Below the pieces are notes generated by a model. The model searched no databases and had not been told where the DNA came from. It saw nothing but the letters and a program-made list of their open reading frames with translations. 64,000 nt of DNA from Phocoena phocoena. Lineage: Eukaryota; Chordata; Mammalia; Artiodactyla; Phocoenidae. Position numbers and translations under genes: made by a program. Where the stretch lies: positions 116,203,316 through 116,267,315 of the forward strand of contig NC_089222.1 in assembly GCF_963924675.1 (NCBI RefSeq), given 5' to 3'. Position 1 is the first letter of the stretch; every line of letters starts with the position of its first letter. Positions 1-9,750 of the stretch are shown one piece after another.

Positions 1-648
1 AACATAGAAGAATTTAACACAGAGATGGAGATAAGGGAAATTATAGACAGTAAATAATCAAAAGGGAAAGAGAAGAAGGATTTCAAAAGAAACTTCAAAG
101 ACTAATTAAAATCACCCAGATACAGAGAAAGCAGACCTTCAAGCAGAACCATGTAATGCATTAAGAACACAGACAGCTAGAGGAAGAAGACTAGATGTAA
201 TCTTAGTACAAGAGAAACAAGCCTCAATATAAAGATGGAAATTGATTTCACATCAAGGGAGGGACTGGGGCTCTTTCTTTGGTCTGTAAATGGAAAAGAT
301 ATACAGAGAGGGACTTCAGCTTAGAACAACAGTGGCTAAGTTTGGAGATGTACAAGACACAAGTTTGAAGATGTATGACCACGAAACGAATTGAGAAAAT
401 ATTAGACTTTTGGATGTGTAACATTCCACCATCTCTAAAGAAATATGAAGGAGAAAAATGATTTAATGTTCTTACACATTCCAGCATGATGTGTCTTTTA
501 GAACACAGAGACTTTCCACTGTGTCTTAGGAAACAAAGACAGGATTACAGAGAACAGAAAATGACCCCACAGGCCAAATATTTAGATTCAGTTTGTAGGA
601 CTTGAAAGATGCTTATTTAGATATAACTGCCAACAATTTGGAATACAG

Positions 649-650
<2 letters not shown>
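1..650. other. Unassigned purine-rich DNA
   Basis: I recognise no gene or named repeat here. The plus strand is visibly rich in A and G (runs such as aaagggaaagagaagaagga). An antisense open frame at 248-487 (79 codons) has no recognisable domain and is best treated as chance. An old, diverged repeat cannot be excluded. Confidence 0.5.

Positions 651-685
<35 letters not shown>
651..685. repeat. (CA)n microsatellite
   Basis: An uninterrupted CA dinucleotide tract of about 17 units, followed by gagaataag. Length and purity suggest it is likely to vary between individuals. Confidence 0.97.
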
Positions 686-688
<3 letters not shown>

Positions 689-1184
689 AATAAGTCAGTA
701 GAACTAAGAAACTTCATGAGCAAGAAACAATAGAGATTTATATAATATTGTTTTTGATCATGCTACAATAATAGCTAAAAATTACTATCTCAAAAGCTAT
801 GACATTTATACACATATATAGGATATACATATATTTTTTTTTGAACAAAAAGAAATCAAAGTAAAAGCAATGGTTGAAAGAAAAGATGCTTAGCTCTCTT
901 TTCAAGACATCTCGGTGGCAGGATATATTTAAAATGATATAAAGAAAGCATTCAAGGGAAGAAGTAAAACCAGAGGCTTTAAAGAGAAAAGCAGATATTC
1001 CCAGCTGTAGAAGTGTTCAGTGGAACACGTAGTTGGAAAAAAAGAATCAAAGGTGAAGTGGAGCAGAAATAACAAAAATGAAAGTGTGAAGGAAGGTCGT
1101 TTATATTGACGGAGTTAAGAGAAGAAAAGAAGAAGGTAGTCAGCTAAAAATAAAGATTCTACCCACAGAAATTCTAAAGCTTAT
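686..1184. other. Unassigned A/G-rich DNA
   Basis: The plus-strand purine bias of the first 650 bp continues; in 1021-1080 I count 46 purines in 60 bases. No reading frame, splice-site pair or known repeat was recognised. Confidence 0.45.
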
Positions 1185-1265
1185 TTGCTCATTCAACAGC
1201 CATTTATTATGAACGTACTGTTTGTCGGATACTATAATATGGAGCTTTGAAAATGAATAGACCAC
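1185..1265 (-). mobile_element. L2 3' end relic
   Basis: The phrase tcattcaacagccatttatt followed by a diverged 'tactgtttgtcggatac' matches the reverse complement of the conserved LINE2 3' end (stop-region plus TGAATGA tail). It is short and diverged, so the call rests on this phrase alone. Confidence 0.4.
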
Positions 1266-1459
1266 AATTCCAAACTCTCAAAATGATAACTACGATGCAA
1301 TATTTATCATCATTGATCTTCATTGGAGGGAATTAGGTCTTATACTATTTTAATGTCTTTCCCCTGTAGTACTTTGCTAGTGAACACATATAAAGAATTA
1401 ATATAAATGCTTTAGTCTGCTTATTAAAAAGAGCATATGCTCTGACAGTAGACTGACGA

Positions 1460-1542
1460 GGATTATTCCTGGCAGAGTTAAATGAATTCTGATTAAAGGG
1501 TGGACTCATAGTAAGTATTCAGAAAATGTCAGTTATCATTTT
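1460..1542 (+). mobile_element. MIR 3' part
   Basis: The order 'gaggatta...ttaaatgaattc...catagtaagtattcagaaaatgtcagttat' follows the 3' half of the MIR SINE consensus in sense orientation. It lies next to, and opposite to, the better-preserved MIR that follows. Confidence 0.4.
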
Positions 1543-1554
1543 GTTTTTTAATTC

Positions 1555-1735
1555 TCAGAACAACCATAGGAGGTAGGCACCGTTATTATCCCCATTCTAA
1601 AGAAAGGATAGAAAAGATAAAGAGAGATTAAGAAATTTCATAGCAATCGCAAAGTTCATAACTGGCAGAGCCAGGACTCAAACCCAAGGTCTGTCTGCCC
1701 TCAAAATGTGAACTTTAACATCATACTATAGTTGT
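1555..1735 (-). mobile_element. MIR SINE
   Basis: A good match to the reverse complement of MIR, in order: aggtaggcaccgttattatc, cccattctaaagaaagg, aactggcagagccaggact, caaacccaaggtctgtctg. MIR is an ancient tRNA-derived CORE-SINE shared by mammals, so this copy is old. Confidence 0.85.
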
Positions 1736-1959
1736 TTTTCAATGTAATCTATACAAAAAGTTTGACCTCGAGGCACAAAGTAAAGTCCTCATCAAATATT
1801 AGCTACTACTATTAATATAAAAATCCTGCCAAGTTATTGATGACATCATTTCTCAGTTTGGGTACCTATCATTGTTAGACAACAGCCTGCTATCAATTAC
1901 TGGCCTTCTTTCTGTATTGTAAACATACCATGTTCGAGTCTCCTTAAAGGCCTTTGTGC

Positions 1960-2270
1960 TTACAGTTCCTGCTGCCGAAAATGCTTCTTTTTTCCATTTT
2001 GATCTTCACATGGGTGAGTTTGTCCTGAGATTTAGGTCTAAATTCAAATTGTCCCCTCTGAGAACCTTCCCCTGAGCACCTTCTCTAATGCCACACGAGC
2101 CCGCCTCCTGTGCAGCCCCTCACAAGAGCCACACAACTCTGACCATTCATCACTCTCTCATTTGTTTATTTTTAATATCTCCCCAAGAATATGTCACCAC
2201 CACTCTTGTTCACCTCAGAATCCACGCAAGATTGGAGCTTAGTAAATACCTTCTGAATGCATAAAGTGAC
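1960..2270 (+). mobile_element. L2 LINE 3' end
   Basis: Blocks in the L2 order are visible: 'gaaaatgcttctttt' (consensus tgctcttcc region), 'tttaggtctaaattcaaattgtcccctctgagaaccttcccctgagcacc' (broken here for length), then a tail 'gcttagtaaataccttctgaatgc' matching the terminal 'agtaaatatttgttgaatga'. This is a 3' fragment with no coding part left. Confidence 0.8.
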
Positions 2271-4379
2271 TAGGACATTTCCTTATTCCTAGAATGTGTC
2301 CCATAAATGTTAATTCATCACTCTGCTTGCCCACCTAAATTTGAATAGAAGCTAAGTTGGAATAAAAACTCCTCACTTCGAGTGAATACATAATTTTTCT
2401 ATAGCTTCATATCTTAACTCCCTTAAATATGTCCTTTGTCAATATTAAGGATGACACTCTTATACAACTTAGCCAAAATGACTCTACCTTCTCTGCTTAC
2501 CACAGTCCTTCTAGACATTAACTTGTTCTGAAAGTTGTTAAAAACACTTATACATTTGTTTTAGGTGTCCAGGTTAGAGACAAACCTATAAAAATGTACA
2601 AAATATGGTACTACACAAATATGTATTTAATATTTGGGAGTGCACACACAAAATTTAACAATTAAGTTAACCTAGAATACTAAGCAAAACTGCTACAATA
2701 ATTTAAGAAAAGTGGAGAACGATAAGGGTTTTTGTTTGTTTTGTGTGTGTCTTCTCCTCCCTCCCTCCAGCAGGCCCTCCTTTTCTCCTTCTCCTTCTTC
2801 TTTTTGGTTACGTAGAAAGAAAAAGAAGAAGAGATATTTTACTGTCTGGGAGAGAGTCTCCTTGTTCCAGAAAGTGTGCTCAACTTAATCAGATGAAAGC
2901 TGATAGTCTCCTCTGAATTCCTTCAAAATAAGCAGAAAAGTGAAGTCCCCAACTGTTACTACAGTATCTCTTTTATCAAGTAGGTGACAAATTATACAAA
3001 TATTACTAATATTTATTACTGTGTTAGCTGTATCTTTCAAGACCTCATAAAATTGTCTTTAGTAGAATACTCTATGCCCTTATTTCTGTTCCATCTATGA
3101 AATGAGATTTTAAGAATCTCTAAATTTGAGTATTTATCCATGGTATTGAAGTTTATTCTCTGCAAGCAGTAAAGAAAACAGCTACCCAGATAACTTTACA
3201 TAAATCACACACATCCGTGTTCTGCTTCTCTACTGGCCTTAGACACATTTGTCCTTGTCCTTCACCCATGTGACATATAGCTAAATATTTACTAAGCTAA
3301 CGCAAATAGTGTCCAAATCACTATGAAGGGCATTTGCTTTACCATCAGCACTCATCATCCTAAGAAAACCTTTTTTTTAGGTCAAATGAAACAATTCTGA
3401 AAGTAGTATCTTATTGTGGTTTTAATCACCCCACTATGAGCCCCAATGTGCTGAAAGGTCAGGTATTAAGAATGGCAGATTTACTAAGTAGATTTGCAAG
3501 ACAATTGAAGTAGTGTATACTCAGAATAATTTTTCCTATAAAATATTTGTTTTGGACTGTTGGAAAAACGCTTACAAATAATCCTGAGAGTTAGTTGTTT
3601 TTTCTATTTTGCCAATAAGGAAATTGTGTCTTGGAAAAATTATTCGCTTTACCAAAACTGATTAGTTAGCCAGAATAGAAACGCTAGTGACAATACTTTC
3701 ACTAGAAGGTCTAGTAAGTTAGCATAAGGGCATTCGTTTTATTTTAAGTAGACTGGCACAGGAATTGCCGCAAGTGACTTAGTCTGGATATATTGCTACC
3801 CTTATTTAATAAAGCTATAATAAATTTTAATGAAACCCATTTGCTATAGGGTCAAAAAATGGCTTAAAACACAATCAGAACATGATATATAGAAATGAAT
3901 AATATAGATTTTTCAGATATAGAAAACCATTTTAATGATAATAACCCATTTACAGCTTTATCCCAAATTTCAAAGTACTCGATATATTACCTTCACATAT
4001 AGTATATTTATAGGAATTTTCCTTAAAGTTAGAAACCCTATGAAAGTTCAATAGCTTTTATTACTCTCACTTACAAAACAAACCAAAGAGCCATTATTAC
4101 AAAAGTACAAAATGCAATTGTTTCTAAATTTAACATAAACTTTAAGTTTAAAAATATGACTTTAAAGTCTACTCTGACTAGTTTGTTTAGAATCAAATCT
4201 ATTACTGTTCAATTTGAAGGTGAAAGTTTCTAGAATTTATATAAAGTAAAATATGTTCCCACAAAAGTTCAACAACTGTTCAATATTTTGCTACTTGTGC
4301 CTATTGTAAGGGAACACAGATTGGCAAAGAATAAAAGTTGACTGCTAAAGGACTGTTTAAAAAATTTTATGTACAATTT
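2271..4379. other. Unassigned AT-rich single-copy-looking DNA
   Basis: About 2.1 kb with no recognised repeat family, gene or RNA. It contains a pyrimidine/purine inverted repeat (2794-2831, listed separately). Absence of a call means I recognise nothing, not that nothing is there. Confidence 0.5.
2794..2831. repeat. Perfect 12-bp polypyrimidine/polypurine inverted repeat
   Basis: cttcttcttttt at 2794-2805 is the exact reverse complement of aaaaagaagaag at 2820-2831, with a 14-base spacer. It follows a 50-bp pyrimidine-rich run starting near 2752. A hairpin is possible in single-stranded form. Confidence 0.9.
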
Positions 4380-4499
4380 TAATTAATAAATATCTCACAG
4401 CAGCATAATTTACAACAGTGAAGCACAGGAAACAATACAGATGTCCACCAACAGAAGAAAACTGGAAAAGTAAAATATAGTATATCACACAATGGAAAT
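4380..4499 (+). mobile_element. Older L1 3' region, left part
   Basis: The phrases 'agcagcataatttacaacag' and 'aatacagatgtccaccaaca' are the L1 ORF2-end/3'UTR motif also seen at about 6031-6080, but more diverged. It stops at 'acaatggaaat' (4489-4499), which recurs at 6565-6575 where an old L1 3' end resumes. I infer one old L1 split by the younger insertion between them. Confidence 0.7.
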
Positions 4500-4939
4500 A
4501 AGACAATCTCTTCAACAGTAGTGCTTGGAAAACTGAACAGACACATCAAAACAATAAGATTAGAACATTTCCTCACACCATATACAAAAATAAACTCAAA
4601 ACGGGATAAAGACCTAAATGTAAGAACTGAAAATATAAAACTCTGGGAAGATAACATAGGCAGAACACTCTGACATAAATTGTAGCAACATTTTCTTGGA
4701 TCAGTTTCCCAAGGCAAAAGAAATAAAAGCATAAATAAATAAATGGAACCTAATTAAAGTTAAAAACGTTTGCACAGCAAAGAAAACCATTGACAAAATG
4801 AAAAGACAACCTATGGAATGGGAGAAAATATTTGCAAATGATGTGACTGACAAGAGCTTAATATCCAAAATACACAAATGGCTCATACAACTGAATATCA
4901 AAACAAAACAAAACAATCCAATCAAAAAATGGGCAGAAC
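4500..4939 (+). mobile_element. L1 fragment, ORF2 C-terminal coding part (segment 1)
   Basis: Sense-strand L1 ORF2 remnant. A readable frame from 4798 gives [20 protein letters not shown], the well-known conserved ORF2 block upstream of the C-terminal zinc-knuckle region. Further upstream, 'tcaaaacgggataaagacctaaatgtaag' (split for length) also matches L1. The element is 5' truncated and its frame is broken, so it is not active. It is interrupted by a SINE at 4940. Confidence 0.85.
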
Positions 4940-5299
4940 GGGACTTCCCTGGTGGCGCAGTGGTTGAGAATCAGCCTGCTAATGCAGGGGACACAGGTTC
5001 GACCCCTGGTTTGGGAAGACCCCACATGCCACGGAGCAACTAAGCCCTCCATCCACCACAACTACTGAGTCTGTGCTCTAGAGCCTGCGAGCCACAACTA
5101 CTGAGCTCATGTGCTGCAACTACTGAAGCCCATGCACCTATGGCCCATGCTCCACAACAAGAGAAGCCACCACAATAAGAAGGCTGCACACCACAATGAA
5201 GAGTATTGCACACTCGCCACAACTAGAGAAAGCCCACACACAACGCAGACCCAACACAGCCAAAAAAAGTTAAAAAAAATAAGTAAAAAGTAAATGGAA
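4940..5299 (+). mobile_element. CHR-type tRNA(Glu)-derived SINE, full length
   Basis: It starts gggacttccctggtggcgca and has a B box ggttcgacccc near 4997, then the repeated 'cacaactactgagc' body, and ends in an A-rich tail 'aaaaaaataagtaaaaag'. It is flanked by a target-site duplication aaaaaatgggca at 4924-4935 and 5300-5311 (12 of 12 bases), which continues the host L1 sequence. The A and B box layout is that of a pol III type 2 promoter; several positions have decayed. Confidence 0.95.
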
Positions 5300-5473
5300 A
5301 AAAAATGGGCAAAGATTTGAATAGATTTTTTTTTTCCAAAGAAGACATACAGATGGCTAATAGGCAAATGAGAAGATGCTCAGCATCGCTAATTATTAGA
5401 GAAATGCAAATCAAAACCACAGTGAGGTATCACCCCACACCTGTCAGAATTGCTATCATCAAAAATTCTACAA
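5300..5473 (+). mobile_element. L1 fragment, ORF2 C-terminal coding part (segment 2)
   Basis: This continues the interrupted L1. A frame starting at 5305 reads [20 protein letters not shown], the highly conserved ORF2 block (consensus [18 protein letters not shown]). It ends at 'aaaaattctacaa', where a second SINE enters. Confidence 0.9.
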
Positions 5474-5803
5474 GGGACTTCCCTGGTGGAGCAGTGGTTA
5501 TGAATCCGCCTGCCAATGTAGGGGACACGGGTTTGATCCCTGTTCTGGGAAGATCCCACATGCTGGGGAGCAACTAAGCCCGTGCGCTACAACTCCTGAG
5601 CCTGCGAGCTACAACTCCTGAGCCCACGTGCCACAACTACTGATGCCCATGCACCTAGGGCCCGTGCTCTGCAACAAAAAGAAGCCACCACAATGAGAAG
5701 CCAGTGCACCACAAGAGTAGTCCCTGCTCGCCACAACTAGAGAAAGCCCACATGCAGTAATGAAGACCCAATGCAGCCAAAAATAAATCAATTTTTAAAA
5801 AGG
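5474..5803 (+). mobile_element. CHR-type tRNA(Glu)-derived SINE, full length
   Basis: The head is gggacttccctggtggagca and the B box ggtttgatccc, changed from the usual ggttcga. The tail is aaaataaatcaatttttaaaa. The flanking duplication tctacaa lies at 5467-5473 and 5804-5810. It has the same orientation as the SINE 175 bp upstream, and both sit in one L1, so they are separate insertions, not a duplication of the locus. Confidence 0.93.
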
Positions 5804-6550
5804 TCTACAAATAACAAATGTTGGGGAGGGTGTAGAGAAAAGGGAACTCTCTTGCACTGTTTGTGGGAATGCAAATTGGTTCAGCCACTATGATAAACAG
5901 TATGGAGGTTTCTTAAAAAATGAGAAAATAGAACTACTCTATGACCCAGCAATTCCACTCCTGGGTATATATATGGAAAAAACCAAAAACATTAATTCGA
6001 AAAGATATGTGCACTTTTAATGTTCATAGCAGCACTATTTACAATAGCAAAGACATGGAAGCAACCCAAATGCCCACTGACAGAAGAATAGATAAAGAAA
6101 ATGTGGTATATATATCGATACATAAATGGAAAACTACTCAGCCATAAAAATAAATGAAATAATGCCATTTGCAGCAACATGGATTGACCTAGAAGATATT
6201 ATGCTTAGTGAAATAAGTTAAAGACAAATACTGTATATCACTTTATATGCGGAATCTAAAAAATAATACAAATGAATGTATTCACAAAACAGAAACAGAC
6301 TCAGATATAGAAAACAAACTTGTTACCAAAGGAGAGAGGGAAGGGAGGAGAGACAAGTGAGGCGTATGGAATTAACAGATACAAACTATTATATATAAAA
6401 TAGATAGGCAACAAGGATATACTATATAGCACAGGGAATTATATCCTTGTAGTAACCTATAATGGAATATAATCTTCAAAAATACTGAATCACTATGCTA
6501 TACACTGAAACTAACACAATACTGTAAATCAACTATACTTTGATAAAAAC
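5804..6550 (+). mobile_element. L1 fragment, end of ORF2 and 3' UTR (segment 3)
   Basis: The order of L1 blocks is intact: 'gttggggagggtgtagagaa', 'gacccagcaattccactcct', 'catagcagcactatttacaa', 'agcaacatggattgacctag', 'gcacagggaattata', 'gaatcactatgctatacact', and a terminal 'tcaactatactttgataaaa'. This 3' UTR type is that of cetartiodactyl L1. With both SINEs removed the element is about 1.36 kb and strongly 5' truncated. Confidence 0.92.
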
Positions 6551-6935
6551 TGTGGTTTATTCATACAATGGAAATTTATACAGCAATGAGAATAAGTGAA
6601 CTGCAATATGCAACAACACGAATGAATCTCACATATACTACATTGAGCAAAAGAAGCTAAATATTAGACTACATACTGCATGATTTTTTAAATATGAAAT
6701 ACAAAAGAATGCAAAACTAATCTATAGTTTAGAAGTCATGATAGTGTGAACCTTTAGGGGTATGCAATGACAGGAATGGGCCATGATTAGTGCTTCAGGG
6801 ATACCGGTAATACTCTATTTCTTTATCTGTGTGCTAATTATATAGGTATGTTTCATAAAAACTTATCAAACTGTACAGGGATGACTTGTGCACATTTCTC
6901 TATAATGTATTTTAATAAAAATGTGTTCTTTTTAA
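6551..6935 (+). mobile_element. Older L1 3' region, right part
   Basis: 'ttcatacaatggaaatttat acagcaatgagaataagtga' then 'gcaacaacacgaatgaatct' and 'actgcatgattttttaaat' follow the order of an old (L1M-like) 3' end. The end 'acttatcaaactgtac' matches the terminal region. It pairs with 4380-4499 across the younger L1. Confidence 0.7.
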
Positions 6936-7071
6936 ACCCTTACTCTGTTTAAACATCATTACAATATTTCAAGGTCATTCAAGTTATTAGAGCCAAAAAA
7001 GAGACCTAATCCAGGGAGAGGCAGAACCAGAAAAGAGGAGCACTTCTGAAGCAAATAAGAAGAATACTTTA

Positions 7072-7469
7072 GGGCTTCCCTGGTGGCGCAGTGGTTGAGA
7101 ATCCGCCTGCCAATGCAAGGGACATGGGTTCGAGCCCTGGTCTGGGAAGATTCCACATGCCACAGAGCAACTAGGCCCATGTGCCACGACTACTGAGCCT
7201 GCGCTCTAGAGCCCGTTAGCCACAACTACTGAGCCCACGTGCCACAACTACTGAGCCTGCGCGTCTGGAGCCTGTGCTCCACAACAAAGAAAGGCCGTGA
7301 CAGTGAGAGGCCCGTGCACTGCGATGAAGAGTGGTCCCTGCTCGCCGCAACTAGAGAAAGCCCTCGCACAGAAACAAAGACCCAACACAGCCAAAAATAA
7401 ATAATTTTTAAGAAAAGAAAGCATATTGAACAAATTTTTAAAAAGGAGATAAATTTTTAAATAAAAGAA
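7072..7469 (+). mobile_element. CHR-type tRNA(Glu)-derived SINE, full length
   Basis: gggcttccctggtggcgcag head, canonical B box ggttcgagccc near 7127, body with repeated 'acaactactgagcc', and tail 'ccaaaaataaataattttta'. Target-site duplication: aagaatacttta (7060-7071) and aagaacacttta (7470-7481), 11 of 12 identical. The tail has grown into an extended A-rich stretch of about 80 bp. Confidence 0.96.
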
Positions 7470-7481
7470 AAGAACACTTTA

Positions 7482-8840
7482 AAGAAGGAAGATAAGAATA
7501 GGTAGACAATGATATCAAATTCTGTGAAGAGACCAGGTAGACTAAGGATTTGATAACCAAAATATTATATTATTACAACATCATTGGACAGAGTGTGGGC
7601 ATTATGTATTCCTTGAGCTGTTTCTATGGCTCCTTAAAAAAGAAAGGTAGATTAGGGAGAGAAAGAGGTAAAAAATGGAGGCAAGATTTGGTGGTAAACA
7701 CATGGGAGAGTGATCTTGTGGAAGCTGAGGAATTAGTAGAATGGAGGCATTGTTGAGAATTTACTATCATGATTTTACATGATTTGACAGCTACTATGTT
7801 TTCGACTTCCTGGAACACTTTCATTTGGGAGCAGTTTCTTCCAGGCTCCCTTAGGCATTGTAAGAATTTTGTTAAGGTGTTCTCATCTACTTTCTATCTC
7901 TTCCCCTCCAAACCCCATACCTAAAGGGGAGCATGTGACCCAAGCTAATACCATTCATGTTCTCCCTACTGGAAATGTGGATCTTGGGATTGGGTATTCC
8001 TATTACCACACACAGATGATAGGATGAAATGATAAAGAGGATGGGAGGATAGATAACAAAATATTAATAATGGTTACTGTTGAGTTAGTATTTCTAGAGA
8101 TTTTATTTTTAATTACCTTCTATGTGCTACTGATAATTTAAAAAGTAAAAGAAATCAGAGTAAATATAAATATATGCTTATAGAAATGTAAATTTTTACA
8201 TATGGGCATATTTTGGACAGAATTCGACAAACATCAGAAATTTGAGAGGTAGGAAAATGGGATTATGTTTTTGTCTCTATTTTTATATTTATTTAGTATT
8301 ATGTTGCCTTTATACATTTAAAATTTTTGTAATTTTTATATGAAAATGAAAATATTCAAAAGAATGGAATTTAAGAAATTTTAAATAGGTAAACATTTTA
8401 AAATGTTATACCCTCTTAACATTTTAAAAGACTTCGTGACACATCAGAGCTCTGAACATTAACATTACTTTTATTATTGAGTCTTATTTTAGAAACTAGC
8501 TCTACTGCAGCTACTCATGTCCTACAACGTTTGTTTGAACATTTTGTTTGAAAAACTTATTTTTTACCAGGCACTGTTTTTTCCTTTAAGGAGAACAATA
8601 CAGTCCCTTGGTTCCAAATGCTTTAATTATATTTTAATCATAAACAGTTACATGATAGCTTCCATCTAGGTGAAACATTTTCAAATTTTAATGTAATATT
8701 GGCTAAAAATATTTTCCATTATTGAAGAAGAAAAATTGCTTTCAATAATAAATAAAGGGAACCTCAGGATGTAATAATAGAGGCTATAATGGAAAATAAA
8801 TTATAATGATCTATTTTTACATTTAGATAACAGGTTATAG
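7482..8840. other. Unassigned AT-rich DNA with one degenerate repeat-like patch
   Basis: No gene recognised. Around 7900-7990, 'gagcatgtgacccaagctaa' followed by 'ccattcatgttctcc' resembles an old interspersed repeat that I cannot name; a similar patch lies near 49570-49640. The rest is AT-rich with no assignment. Confidence 0.4.
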
Positions 8841-9313
8841 AGTATTAGTTATTTACTGTGACAAAACAAATTACCCCAAACTTAGGGGCTTAAAACAAAT
8901 ATCTCATATAGTTTTTGAGGGTGATGAATCTGGGAGTAGTTTAGCTGAGTAGTTCTGGCTAAAAGACTCATGAGATTGTAATCAAGCTGTAGATCATGGT
9001 TACAGCCTGTAAATGTCTGATTGGCTCATTCATGTGGCTATTACCAGGAGGCTTTAATTGATCACCATGGGGGTCTCTTCACAGATTTTCTTACAAGGTA
9101 AGCAGCTAAATACTTTCAGAGCAATGGAGAGAGAAACGGAATCAGCAATGTTTTTAAAAACAATTTCAGAAGTGATATCCCATGACTTCTGCCACATTCC
9201 ATCGGTCACACAGACTAACTTTGGTACCATGTGGGAGAGGATTACACAAAAGGCTGTGAATATCAGGGAACAGGGATAATTGGGGGCCATCTTGGAGGCT
9301 GGCTACCACATGT
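8841..9313 (+). mobile_element. ERVL-type solo LTR (MLT2-like)
   Basis: Landmarks of the MLT2 group occur in order: 'acaaattaccccaaacttag', 'gggcttaaaacaaatatctc', 'ggctcattcatgtggctatt', 'agtgatatcccatgacttct', 'ggattacacaaaaggctgtg', and the terminal 'gggccatcttggaggctggc' followed by taccaca. No internal retroviral sequence flanks it, so it is a solo LTR. Open frames at 9058-9279 and 9231-9512 lie in it and are not genes. Confidence 0.8.
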
Positions 9314-9539
9314 AATACCAAGATATTTTACTTATCCACTTATTTATTTTTTACTTTCACCAAGCCTTTCCAGGTTCTGCTCTACTTGTACTTATTCTTT
9401 TGTGCAATCCACGTCTTACATCATGTACACTACTCTGCAAGGTACATTTCTGGGACTTTTTTTCATCACACTGGGGAAAAAAATGGGCTTTTGCCCTTTA
9501 CTCATCAAATAATAATGATGATTATTGGAGATTATAATG

Positions 9540-9750
9540 CTAGTAATAGAACCTAACATTTGATGAGCCTTTTCTGTGCATTTTTATGGTTTAGCTCAAG
9601 TAATCCTACAACAACTCTGTGAGGTAGGAGCTATTATTATTCCTATTTAACTAAAAAAGGAACTAAAGAAACATGACTTGTCCAAGGTTACTCAGGTAGT
9701 AACTGTTAGGACTGGAAAGAACCCAGTCCTATTTGTCATGAGATCACATA
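9540..9750 (-). mobile_element. MIR SINE
   Basis: Reverse-complement MIR: 'catttgatgagccttttctg', 'cctacaacaactctgtgagg', 'taggagctattattattcct', 'gacttgtccaaggttactca', 'ggactggaaagaacccagtc'. Confidence 0.85.

Noticed and set aside
4990..5010. Functional tRNA gene inside the SINE
   Set aside because: A and B box-like motifs are present because the SINE head derives from tRNA(Glu), but the sequence does not fold into an intact tRNA and continues into the SINE body.
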